From an uncultured Verrucomicrobiota bacterium (GTDB lineage: Bacteria; Verrucomicrobiota; Verrucomicrobiia; Limisphaerales; JADLHS01): a DNA stretch of 33,996 nucleotides. Under the pieces are notes generated by a model, which worked only from the letters and a program-made list of their open reading frames with translations, searched no databases and was not told the DNA's origin. Made by a program: the position numbers and the translations under genes. Positions 16,130 through 24,499 of the stretch are shown one piece after another; position 1 is the first letter of the stretch, and every line of letters starts with the position of its first letter. The stretch lies in NCBI GenBank assembly GCA_937894935.1, contig CALAYC010000354.1:1-33996 (forward strand), given 5' to 3'.

Positions 16130-17568
16130 CGCACGGTGTAAGTCACGGTCTTTTCTTCGTCCGGTTTCACCGGCACGCGAAACTCAATCGTCTGTGCATC
16201 GGTTTTCTTGAACTCCTGCGATGAACTGGTAATCCGCCAGTTGTTCCAGCGATAGAGATGTTCCACGACGCGGATTTCGACCGGCTCTTTTTTGCGGTTG
16301 CGCAATTTGATTTCAAACGTTTCGGTAGTCCATTTGTCGGAGCGATCCGTTTTGAAATCGGTCTGCTTGCGCTCGCCGACGAGGTCGAAGGAATTGCCCG
16401 TGCGGACGCGAATGGTTTCTTCGCGCGGTGTGTGATCAATTTCGTTTTCGCCGGTGAATTCCAATTGGCCGTCGTCGTTACGGCGATAAAAACGCAGTTT
16501 GCCTTTGGGCAGGGCGACGCCGAGTTGATTGGTCTTTGAATTCACAAACTCGCGGAACACCCAGACTTTTTTGTTCGATTCCGAACCGTATCCCTGATCC
16601 ATGTTCAATCCGCCGTAAAACCGGTAGCCGGGAAGAGCGCCATCATAAACGTAGATGGCGGGTGCTTTCACTTTTTCGGCGCGAACGAATTCAACCTGCT
16701 TCGTCTCGCGGTCGTGCAAGGTCGTGGCACGACTCAGCGTGTAGAGATGGAATTCATCAAAATCTTTTTCAGTAACTGCTGGTGCCATGGCATCGGCGGC
16801 CAGCGTCGCCATTCGCGTGTACATGAGTGATTCCGGTTTGCTTTTGGATTGAATCTTGTTCACGTCGCCGGCGAGTAATTTGATCTTCGCATCAGTAAAA
16901 GTTTTGCCGCTTTGATTGTTCATCGTAATCCAGCCGATGAGATCCACGGTGTCGCCGGTTTCGGGTGCGACGAGGTTGTAATCCGCTTCCCAGGAGAAGC
17001 CGCCGGTAACGTAGCTGACCTCGGCGTCAAATTTTCCCGTGCTGTCACTGCGCAGAAGCCAATTGAGCGTTGGCTTGAGAATTGTGTTGTCGCCGAGACT
17101 CGGAAAAAGCGGTTGACCCGGCAGGCTGAACATTAATTTGCCATCCACTTCGATAATCGGTTGTTCCATGCCGCCGCCAGGAACGTAGCCGCTGCGAATA
17201 ATTTTGCCGGAAATCATTTCACGAACGGTCGTGTTGTCCTTCAACCGTTCGTTCACGAACTCGATCGTCTTGCCTTCGTTGAGCGAGAGCAGCAGTTCCT
17301 GAGTGACGGGATCGTTGCGATAGTTCTGTTCCAGAATTTGCAACGTGCGTCCTCCGGTGGGGTCGCGAAGAATGACGGAATCCGGTTCAAGATTTGCCGT
17401 CGCACCGCTGAAACGGACTTCGTTCACGCCGGCTTTAAGATCGAGCGGCACGGTGTCGCGCACGACTGCGAAGTTCTGGTTGTAGATGGTGAGTCCGGGT
17501 TGAGCAATAGAGCTTCCCGCGAGGCTAGCGACCAGCAGGCCGGTAACGAGCGAAAATTTTCTTTTCAT
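16117..17568 (-). CDS. Secreted DUF4139 domain protein
   Basis: A 483-residue exported protein of unknown function. Seen: signal peptide (MKRKFSLVTGLLVASLAGSSIAQ, cleavage near residue 22), an N-terminal LTIYNQNFAVVRDTVPLDL block that is typical of the family's DUF4140-like start, and a C-terminal DUF4139 beta-sandwich ending VVEHLYRWNNWRI and TVTYTVRYTW. DUF4139 proteins usually appear as surface or periplasmic mucoidy-type proteins with no proven activity. I chose the ATG at 17566-17568, which begins the signal peptide; an upstream start at 17589 would add seven non-hydrophobic residues. The stop codon lies inside the 3' end of hisA, with no terminator between the two genes. Confidence 0.88.
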   Translation of the reverse strand: MKRKFSLVTGLLVASLAGSSIAQPGLTIYNQNFAVVRDTVPLDLKAGVNEVRFSGATANLEPDSVILRDPTGGRTLQILEQNYRNDPVTQELLLSLNEGKTIEFVNERLKDNTTVREMISGKIIRSGYVPGGGMEQPIIEVDGKLMFSLPGQPLFPSLGDNTILKPTLNWLLRSDSTGKFDAEVSYVTGGFSWEADYNLVAPETGDTVDLIGWITMNNQSGKTFTDAKIKLLAGDVNKIQSKSKPESLMYTRMATLAADAMAPAVTEKDFDEFHLYTLSRATTLHDRETKQVEFVRAEKVKAPAIYVYDGALPGYRFYGGLNMDQGYGSESNKKVWVFREFVNSKTNQLGVALPKGKLRFYRRNDDGQLEFTGENEIDHTPREETIRVRTGNSFDLVGERKQTDFKTDRSDKWTTETFEIKLRNRKKEPVEIRVVEHLYRWNNWRITSSSQEFKKTDAQTIEFRVPVKPDEEKTVTYTVRYTW

Positions 17569-17939
17569 AGTTTCAAGTTTCTTTGTCACACCCTCGATCA
17601 GACGGAACGATTGCGCAAAATGCTCCCCGAAAATCGGTGAAGCGAGGATTTTTATCGGGCAAGAGACGGTGGTGGCGCTTCTGAATAGGATTCAAGGCTT
17701 GCAAAAAATTCACTCCTTTCTGCCGGATTTCCACACTGTGGATGGGTGACAACTGCGTCGTGTCGGCGGATGATGTCCCGCAATTCCCTGAGTGCCTCAG
17801 CGCCTGTGTCGTATTCTGCGCATGACCAGTTATGGGGACAGGAACTTAATGCCATTGCCGTTAAGATAGTGCGCGTCACCGGATAAAAGTTTTGCCTCCT
17901 CATGCTTTGGGGGCGGCTTTGCATCGAACAACCAACACC
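17569..17939. other. Intergenic region upstream of the large repeat protein, no gene seen
   Basis: This 371-base stretch holds no convincing gene. One short dyad, TCCACA-C-TGTGGA (17730-17742), stands near the middle. The segment just before the start at 17940 (ACAACCAACACC) has no Shine-Dalgarno. I could not pick a convincing promoter by eye. Confidence 0.5.
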
Positions 17940-20900
17940 ATGAAAATAACCGTTTCTAACCAACACCTGATAAAACTGGGCCTGGCGGCTGCTCTTGTAG
18001 TGGCTGGCAGTGCTTCACAAGCGCAAGATGCCACCTGGATTGGCGGAGCTGGAACAACTGACTGGAACGATGATTTGAACTGGGACATCGGCGTGCCTGC
18101 TGAAGGCACGAACGCCATCGTCACGATTGGCAGCTTTGTAGATTACAATGCCCCGATGGCGGCCAGCAGCTTTGCGACTTTGTCCAGCAGCGGCGAATTG
18201 AACATCAACGCTGGCGGTTTCACCGTGGACGGTACGGGCGATGGTGTCATCGGCTTGATTGGAACAACGGCGCGGTTGTGGGTCAACAACGGCGGCGTGG
18301 TAACGTTGCCGAACGGTGGATTGTCTCTGAGCAATGGAGCGGCGATGACGGTTGCTGCTGGAGGAAGCGTTTCGATTCAAGGCAGTTTGTTGTTGGGACG
18401 CAACGCGAATAACAACGTTGGCTTCGTCACAAACAACGGAGGTACAATTTCCGCCGCGGCTACGAGCGTTAATCCCAACAACAACAGTTTCACCTCTTTG
18501 TTCGTGATCAACGGCGGCGTGAATAACCTTGGAGACGTCCTGATCAAACGTAGCTCAGCGGGCGCTGGTGCGCCGGGGTTGGGCACTGAAGGTATGGTCG
18601 TCAACGGAGGTCAGGTTCAGATGACCAGTCTTGATATGGGCGGCACGGACGGCAATTCCTGGCTCACCTTATGGCAGACTGATGGCGTCGTTACCAACAC
18701 CGGAGACTTTGTAATTCGCCAGAACACCGCGAGCCGTGCGTCACGATTCATGCAGACCGGTGGATTGTTTGTGTCGGAAGGCGAGTCCGGTGTCAATCTT
18801 CGCGGCCATACCGGTAATAATGCATTCGTGTTTTATTCTGTAACAGGAGGAACGAATCTGGTGAACGGATTCGTTCTGGGTAATCCCGATGGGACTGACG
18901 TAACGGGAACTGTCCGGCTCACGAACGCAGCGAAAATTTACATTGGCAATGGTGGGATGACGTCGGTCGGTTCGCTGAATACCAAAACGATTGTTCTCAG
19001 TCCGTCCGGTATCTTTGGAGCGCAAACCGATTGGGTTGGCACTGAGCCGATTATTCTCGCTGGCGGGACGTTCGACTGTGCGAACCTGGACGGCACGCCC
19101 CATAATATCACGATTTCCGGTGTAATCAGTGGCGGTAGCGCATTGAACAAAACCGGTGCGGGAACGCTCACGCTCGATGGCGCCAATACCTACTCGGGTA
19201 ATACGGTAATTAGTCAAGGTAAGTTGGTCGTCGGTGCATCCGGTTCTCTGCCTAACAGTCCGCAGATTATTGTGGGGGCCGGGACGACTTTCGATGTGTC
19301 GGCTGCTGTTGGATTCACGTTAGGCTCGGCGCGAACGCTGGCGGGTGACGGCACGGTTGTGGGTGAAGTGGCAGTGGACAGTGGCGGAATTATCAGTCCC
19401 GGAACGAGTGTTGGAACGCTGACCTTGAGTGATTCCTTGACGATGAACGGCGGCGCCGTGGCGCGATTTGAATTACCCACGACACCCGGGCCGGGTAACG
19501 ATTTCTTGATTATCAATGGCGATCTTAACGCCAGCGGTGTGAACACGATTGAAATCGTCGGCGGAGAACCGGGTGCGGTTCATACGTTGATTCAATACGG
19601 CGGAACATTTAATGGCGACCTTGCGAACTTCGATATCAGCGGCGCGATTGGCGTTCTGTCCAACAACCCGACCACAAAAACTATCTCGCTTGTTGTTGAA
19701 GGCCTCGTGCGTGATCCCGGCAATGTGGTCTGGGTGGGGAACAGTGAAAATAACGGCTGGGATAATGTCGGTCTGACCAACTGGATCAATACGGGTACTG
19801 GTCTGCTGGATTATTTCGTGCCGGGTGACAATGTGCTGTTCAGCGACGCTGGCGCGGCAAATTCCGTTGTTAATATCATCGGCAACAATTCCCCGGCGAC
19901 TGTGACGATCGGTAGCACCGCGCCTTACACGTTTACCGGTTCGGGTTCGATTGCCGGAAGCGGTTCGTTGATTAAAACAAATACCGGTACGGTGAGAATT
20001 GAAACAGCCAACACCTACACCGGTCCGACGATTCTGGCAGGCGGTGTTCTGGAAGCGACAACGCTGGACAATGGTGGTCTCGCGAGCAGTATCGGTGCGG
20101 CTTCCATTAATCCAGAGAACCTTGTGTTTGATGGCGGTACACTGCGTTACTCCGGCGGATCTATTACCTTCAATCGAAGTGCCACTCTCGATGATGACGG
20201 CGGCACTCTGGAGATACAATCTGAAGGGACGACCATTACGCTCAGTGGTTCGTTGACGGGAACGGGGCAGTTCAACAAAACCGGTGACGGCAGTCTTATC
20301 TTAACCGCTGCGAGTGATTATTCGGGCGGAACACGAGTTGCGGCAGGTACGTTGCGGGTGAATCTTCCGGGAGCGGCCGGCACCGGCACGGTTACGCTGG
20401 ATGGCGGCACACTCTTCCTGGGACTGGCCAGCGATACGGATATTCCAAACCCGATTGCGGTGATCAGCCCGAGCAGTCTGGTCATGGGCAACGCCAACAA
20501 CCGTGTCAACGGCGCGGTTTCTGGTGCAGCGGATCTCGACGTCACGGTTAACTCCGGTGCGGTGCTGACGTTCAACGGTAACCTGACCAATTACACCGGA
20601 ACCTTCAATCTGGGTAACAGCGGTGGCACATTCCGTTTCAACAGCGGCGGTGGTAACACGACGCTCGGTGCTCCCAATGCCACGATTGATCTGGGTAGCA
20701 GCACGGCCGCTCTCCAGGCGCGCAATGCCGGGACGATGTACGTCGGTGCGTTGCGCGGCGGTCCGGGAACGTTCCTGCGCGGTCAGGGCAGTGGTAGCGG
20801 CACGTTGACCTGGGAAATCGGCAGCAGCACAAACAATCCATCCACGACATTCGAAGGAACGATTGAAGACGGCGCGGCGAGTCGCCTCGCCGCGTTGCGC

Positions 20901-21614
20901 AAAGTAGGGCCGGGCGTTCTGACGCTCACCGGAAACAGTACCTATTCGGGAATAACCACGATCAGTGAAGGCACGTTGAAGGTGGATGGCTCATTGGGCT
21001 TCGGCTCGGTATTCGTTTCTGGTGGAACGTTGGCCGGTAGCGGAACGGTCAACGGCTCGGTGGATGTGCAATTCGACGGTACGATTGCGCCAGGCAGTGA
21101 AGTCGGTGCGCTGACAATAAATGGCTTCCTCACGCTGGGCGGCAATACGGTGATAGAAGTCGATCGCAGTGGAAGCTATGACCAGATTATTGCCAACGGC
21201 GGCGTGTTTTTTGGCGGCACGCTGACGGTGGTGAATGTTGGCGACCCATTGCAGGTTGGTGATAACTTCCAGATCTTCACGGCAGGTTCAGGAGAGTTCT
21301 TTGAGATCGTCGGCTCGCCGGGACCGGGATTGTCGTGGAACTTCAATCCGGACAACGGCGTTCTCACGGTGGTTTCTGCCGGACACGTATTGAACTATAC
21401 GCAGGTCGGAAATGCGCTTGAGTTCAGTTGGGATGGCAACTTCTTCCTCGAAGTGCAGACGAATAATCTGAGCACCGGCTTAAGCGATAATTGGGTCGCG
21501 TATCCGGGCGGCGATGTCAGTCCGGTGACGGTGACGCTTGATCCGAATGCGCCTGCGGTCTTCTTCCGACTGCGATCAGCCGACTTGCCGGGCAGCATCG
21601 CTCCAGTCAAATAA
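17940..21614 (+). CDS. Secreted PATR (autotransporter-associated beta-strand) repeat protein
   Basis: A 1224-residue exported protein predicted to form a long beta-helix. Seen: signal peptide ending GSASQAQ (about residue 26), an N-terminal ATWIGGAGTTDWNDDLNW block repeated as VVWVGNSENNGWDNVGLTNW near 598, and four clear PATR-type repeats starting at about 399, 675, 776 and 988 (pattern L-x-K-x-G-x-G-x-L-x-L-x-x-x-x-x-Y-[ST]-G-x-T, then G-x-L-x-V). The C-terminus is not an autotransporter beta-barrel but a module of about 70 residues with NALEFSWDGNFFLEVQ and PAVFFRL, resembling the tail of the protein at 3589-5736. A TTG at 17892 is in frame but would hide the signal peptide. Likely a cell-surface or outer-membrane protein; function unknown. 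Confidence 0.9.
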   Translation: MKITVSNQHLIKLGLAAALVVAGSASQAQDATWIGGAGTTDWNDDLNWDIGVPAEGTNAIVTIGSFVDYNAPMAASSFATLSSSGELNINAGGFTVDGTGDGVIGLIGTTARLWVNNGGVVTLPNGGLSLSNGAAMTVAAGGSVSIQGSLLLGRNANNNVGFVTNNGGTISAAATSVNPNNNSFTSLFVINGGVNNLGDVLIKRSSAGAGAPGLGTEGMVVNGGQVQMTSLDMGGTDGNSWLTLWQTDGVVTNTGDFVIRQNTASRASRFMQTGGLFVSEGESGVNLRGHTGNNAFVFYSVTGGTNLVNGFVLGNPDGTDVTGTVRLTNAAKIYIGNGGMTSVGSLNTKTIVLSPSGIFGAQTDWVGTEPIILAGGTFDCANLDGTPHNITISGVISGGSALNKTGAGTLTLDGANTYSGNTVISQGKLVVGASGSLPNSPQIIVGAGTTFDVSAAVGFTLGSARTLAGDGTVVGEVAVDSGGIISPGTSVGTLTLSDSLTMNGGAVARFELPTTPGPGNDFLIINGDLNASGVNTIEIVGGEPGAVHTLIQYGGTFNGDLANFDISGAIGVLSNNPTTKTISLVVEGLVRDPGNVVWVGNSENNGWDNVGLTNWINTGTGLLDYFVPGDNVLFSDAGAANSVVNIIGNNSPATVTIGSTAPYTFTGSGSIAGSGSLIKTNTGTVRIETANTYTGPTILAGGVLEATTLDNGGLASSIGAASINPENLVFDGGTLRYSGGSITFNRSATLDDDGGTLEIQSEGTTITLSGSLTGTGQFNKTGDGSLILTAASDYSGGTRVAAGTLRVNLPGAAGTGTVTLDGGTLFLGLASDTDIPNPIAVISPSSLVMGNANNRVNGAVSGAADLDVTVNSGAVLTFNGNLTNYTGTFNLGNSGGTFRFNSGGGNTTLGAPNATIDLGSSTAALQARNAGTMYVGALRGGPGTFLRGQGSGSGTLTWEIGSSTNNPSTTFEGTIEDGAASRLAALRKVGPGVLTLTGNSTYSGITTISEGTLKVDGSLGFGSVFVSGGTLAGSGTVNGSVDVQFDGTIAPGSEVGALTINGFLTLGGNTVIEVDRSGSYDQIIANGGVFFGGTLTVVNVGDPLQVGDNFQIFTAGSGEFFEIVGSPGPGLSWNFNPDNGVLTVVSAGHVLNYTQVGNALEFSWDGNFFLEVQTNNLSTGLSDNWVAYPGGDVSPVTVTLDPNAPAVFFRLRSADLPGSIAPVK

Positions 21615-21634
21615 TCGGAGACAGAATGAATCAC

Positions 21635-21663
21635 AAACCGGCGGGCTCTCCCGCCGGTTTTTT
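21635..21663 (+). terminator. Rho-independent terminator after the PATR gene
   Basis: An 11-bp perfect stem, AAACCGGCGGG (21635-21645) and CCCGCCGGTTT (21650-21660), a CTCT loop and a run of six T (21658-21663), 20 bases after the stop. Confidence 0.92.
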
Positions 21664-21697
21664 GTTGGAGTGAATGATTGAAACGGTGATTCAGCCT

Positions 21698-21766
21698 GTA
21701 GCCGTCAACGCGAGGAGGCGGAACATTCGGATTTTTCCATATCCGCCTCGTTACCTCGGCGGCTAC
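21698..21766. repeat. Imperfect 69-base inverted repeat, candidate interspersed element
   Basis: Outer arms GTAGCCG (21698-21704) and CGGCTAC (21760-21766) and inner arms GAGGCGGA (21715-21722) and TCCGCCTC (21742-21749) are perfect; a 10-base mismatched bulge lies between them on each side and a 19-base AT-rich loop in the centre. It starts 9 bases past the stop of the minus-strand FHA gene, so it could also act as that gene's terminator. The nested structure is like short palindromic elements dispersed in bacterial genomes. There is only one copy in this window. Confidence 0.55.
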
Positions 21767-21774
21767 CAACGCTT

Positions 21775-22833
21775 TCAGTTCTTACTCGAACCAATTCGCC
21801 ACGCGGCGGCGATGCCAAATAGACCCCAGAGAAGCGTGAAAATTCCGATGCTGTCAGACAATTGCGGGCGGGGACGTTGTGCTTTTTCTGCGGCGACGTA
21901 TTCGGATTCCGTCGGCGTTCCTTTCAGCAGGTTATGAAATCGCGGGAGTTCGACGTCACGAAAGTGTTTGATGTCATCTTCGCTCACCGTTCCGGCGCTC
22001 ACGTCGTTGCGCACAGAAAGGAAATAAACGATGTCATCGCGGTTGGTGGCTTCTACGGCGGATTGCGCCCAGCGTAATTCGCGTTTGTATTCTTTGATCA
22101 ACGTTCGCGTGAGTTCCTGATCCACGATGGCGTTCAGGGCGAGATATTGTCCGAGGACAATCGCCCCGAAAGCACACGCAGAACAGACGAGACCTTGCAA
22201 TCGGTTGCCGCCGCGCGACAACAGTCGCGCCCCGAAGCCGCTGAGCGCACCAACCATCAAAGCGGCGTAACCCACTTCGGTTCGCGTCCATTTGATCAGA
22301 AGAAACCAGCCAACGGCGCCGAGAATGCCGCCAATCAATGCACCGATGACTCCGCGCGTGACTGAAATTGAAGAGTGTTGATCGTCCTCTGAATCGGTTT
22401 CCGTGAGGAGCGGTTCAGACGGTGTGGTTTGCGGCGGAGCAGGGGGACGAGGTGGAACAGGTGGGATTGTCGGTCCTACGTTGGCCACCATGATGTGGGC
22501 GCCGTCGGCCGGAAGATTTACTGCATCGGGCAGCACCGGCAGACCGGGGGATTCGAAAATCATCTGGACTGCGCCGAGTTGCAGGCGGTGCTGATGTTGC
22601 AAAGAGAATTTCTTGACCGCGACGCGTTCGACGAACGTGCCGTGAGCGGAATCCAGATCGCGAATTTTGACTTCCGCATCGGAAACGATGATTTCGCAAT
22701 GGTGCGGCGAAACCGTGGGATGAACAATGCGCAGGTCGTTATCATCCGCGCTGCCAACGCGGTTCAGGCCGGGATGAAGAGTGAATTCCCAGCTTTGCGG
22801 TGTTCCGGGATTGACCAGAATACGATGACTCAT
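21775..22833 (-). CDS. FHA-domain membrane protein with degenerate phosphopeptide pocket
   Basis: A 352-residue protein: FHA domain (about 5-95), a proline-rich linker (about 125-145), a cluster of hydrophobic helices (about 160-240), a charged region, and a last membrane helix near the C-terminus (GIFTLLWGLFGIAAAW). FHA domains bind phosphothreonine. Here the canonical Gly-Arg is Gly27-Ser28 and the canonical Thr/Ser-Asn-Gly is Ala63-His64-Gly65, while Ser42 and His45 are kept. It aligns residue for residue with the FHA domain of the neighbouring gene at 22902-24275, so the pair arose by duplication. The other gene lies 68 bases upstream on the same strand, probably one operon. Function unknown. 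Confidence 0.85.
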   Translation of the reverse strand: MSHRILVNPGTPQSWEFTLHPGLNRVGSADDNDLRIVHPTVSPHHCEIIVSDAEVKIRDLDSAHGTFVERVAVKKFSLQHQHRLQLGAVQMIFESPGLPVLPDAVNLPADGAHIMVANVGPTIPPVPPRPPAPPQTTPSEPLLTETDSEDDQHSSISVTRGVIGALIGGILGAVGWFLLIKWTRTEVGYAALMVGALSGFGARLLSRGGNRLQGLVCSACAFGAIVLGQYLALNAIVDQELTRTLIKEYKRELRWAQSAVEATNRDDIVYFLSVRNDVSAGTVSEDDIKHFRDVELPRFHNLLKGTPTESEYVAAEKAQRPRPQLSDSIGIFTLLWGLFGIAAAWRIGSSKN

Positions 22834-22901
22834 TTCACGCGTGGAAGCGCCCGATCAACCTGGCGGTTACGCTTCCGTCAGGCGCAAATGATGGCAATAA
22901 G

Positions 22902-24275
22902 TCAATGGGCAAACCAGCCAAACTTGTGTTTCTTGGAGATGTAAAGCAGGCCGAGAATGCGCATGCTGACGGTCAGAAGATAAACGCTGATCAACGCCCA
23001 GACTCCTTGCACTCCCAACGAAATCATGAGGGTGGACATGTCGCGCGTTGATAAGGCGACGTCGCCAGCCAGGCTTGAGGCCATGTTGCCGAGAAGGCGG
23101 ACTCCGTACACGCCGACGACCAGGATCGACGCGACGAGATATTCCAACGGAATGCGTAGAATGGTTGGAATAACGATCATCGGGTTGGCCGCCATGACGG
23201 TGTCTTTCATTGCAACAGCGAGGAAAGCCATCGGGAAATAAAAACAACCGAGAATCATTGAGGCGATGATAGCCGCCGGTGGAATATCCACTTCGCCAAA
23301 TGCTTTGGCGGCGAACAGCCCAATGGGCAGGCCGAACGAAACGAGAATTGTTCCCGCGAGTTGGAAAAAAGCGCCGAACAATCCGTCAGCACTTGGAAAG
23401 CTTAGCGGCTCTTTCTCGTCGGCAACTGTCGTGTGAATGATGTTCTGCATGAACAGAAAAACAAATCCATACACGGCCATTGAGAACAGCAGGGTGAAAA
23501 TTCCTGCGCTAATGAAATCAAGCGCAAGGAACGCAATCGTGGCGAGGATCAGGACCAGCGAGCCGACGCCTTTGAATGGGTAGATGAAGGCGCCGGGAAG
23601 CCGGGAGAAAAATCCCCGTTCAGCAATCGGCCGATAAGCCTGGACGCGTAATTGGGTGAGGGGTTTGCCGCAGCCGCGACAGAAGCGCGATGTTCCGCGC
23701 GTCGTGACGCATAGCTCGCAGAAGTATTTATTGCATTGCCTGCACAGAAAACGGGCGGGGCTTTTGGGGTGCGATCGGCAAACGTTGTTACCGGCATCCG
23801 CTTCTTCTTCCTCGCCATCCTGATCGCCAGCCATCGGAGGTGGCGTTTCGGTTTCCTCGTGTTTCGGGAGGTTGAGACGCAATCCCGCGGGTCGAAGAGG
23901 ATTAGCAGCGGGAGCAGGGGAACTCACGGCGGCCAAGACGGGGACTTCGGCGACGGCGGCAACTGCGGTTGGCGCGGAGGCTGGTGCATCGGATTCAATC
24001 GCCAGAGCGACTGCGCCCAACTGAAGGTTTTGGCCAGAACTTAAGCGTGCTTCTCGGACGGGAGCGCGGTCAAGAAATGAACCGTTGGTTGAGCCGAGAT
24101 CACGAAAGAGAATGCCATCATCGGAAACAGTTATCTCGGCGTGATGGGTGGAGATGGAGGGATGATTGATGACAAAGTCATTGTCTTCGCCACGACCGAT
24201 GCGGTTGGGGCCAGGTTTGAGTTGGATTTCCCAGGCCTGTGGGGTGCCCGGATTCACCAGGAGGCGATTGTTCAT
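22902..24275 (-). CDS. FHA plus B-box-like zinc finger plus Yip1-like membrane protein
   Basis: A 457-residue protein with three parts. Residues 5-95 form an FHA domain with the intact pThr-binding set Gly27-Arg28, Ser42, His45 and Thr63-Asn64-Gly65. Residues 100-160 are an Ala/Pro and then strongly acidic linker (DGEEEEADAG). Residues 166-202 carry eight potential zinc ligands (Cys166, His169, Cys178, 181, 186, 189, 199, 202), like a B-box. Residues 238-450 hold about five or six membrane helices that resemble a Yip1/DUF-type integral domain. A phosphothreonine reader tethered to the membrane would fit a Ser/Thr-kinase signalling system, but no kinase is in the window. The start ATG has no Shine-Dalgarno. 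Confidence 0.87.
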   Translation of the reverse strand: MNNRLLVNPGTPQAWEIQLKPGPNRIGRGEDNDFVINHPSISTHHAEITVSDDGILFRDLGSTNGSFLDRAPVREARLSSGQNLQLGAVALAIESDAPASAPTAVAAVAEVPVLAAVSSPAPAANPLRPAGLRLNLPKHEETETPPPMAGDQDGEEEEADAGNNVCRSHPKSPARFLCRQCNKYFCELCVTTRGTSRFCRGCGKPLTQLRVQAYRPIAERGFFSRLPGAFIYPFKGVGSLVLILATIAFLALDFISAGIFTLLFSMAVYGFVFLFMQNIIHTTVADEKEPLSFPSADGLFGAFFQLAGTILVSFGLPIGLFAAKAFGEVDIPPAAIIASMILGCFYFPMAFLAVAMKDTVMAANPMIVIPTILRIPLEYLVASILVVGVYGVRLLGNMASSLAGDVALSTRDMSTLMISLGVQGVWALISVYLLTVSMRILGLLYISKKHKFGWFAH

Positions 24276-24446
24276 AGGACGAGTAGGGTTGGTTTTCGTC
24301 TGGAATGGCCCTCGTCTTACGCCGTTCGTCGAGTGAAGTCCAACAAAATTAGTCAGCTTGCGCCAACGCTTCGCGCCGTAATCAGACTGATTCGATGCGC
24401 CAGCACATTTCGCGACGTGAAAAATCCGTGCCGCGATTCATTAAAA

Positions 24447-24485
24447 GCCGCGCGGCGAAAGTATGTCCCGCTGCCGCGCGCGGCA
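24447..24485 (-). terminator. GC-rich palindrome pair downstream of the M16 peptidase gene
   Basis: GCCGCGCGGC (24447-24456) and TGCCGCGCGCGGCA (24472-24485) are each palindromic and can pair with each other through GCCGCGCG/CGCGCGGC. On the minus strand the structure starts 14 bases after the stop at 24500 and is followed by TTTTAATG, giving a short U-tract. Confidence 0.45.
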
Positions 24486-24499
24486 CAGAAAAGAAATCG

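Noticed and set aside
17730..17742. TCCACA-C-TGTGGA dyad with resemblance to a DnaA box
   Set aside because: Only one site, imperfect match to TTATCCACA, no AT-rich unwinding region or dnaA/dnaN neighbours, so not an origin.
17652..17966. A 104-codon minus-strand frame upstream of the PATR gene
   Set aside because: It overlaps the signal-peptide start of a certain gene on the other strand, has no domain-like pattern, and its composition is not protein-like.
19473..20219. A 248-codon frame antisense to the PATR repeats
   Set aside because: Repetitive beta-helix DNA gives long open antisense frames; the sense protein has signal peptide, repeats and terminator.
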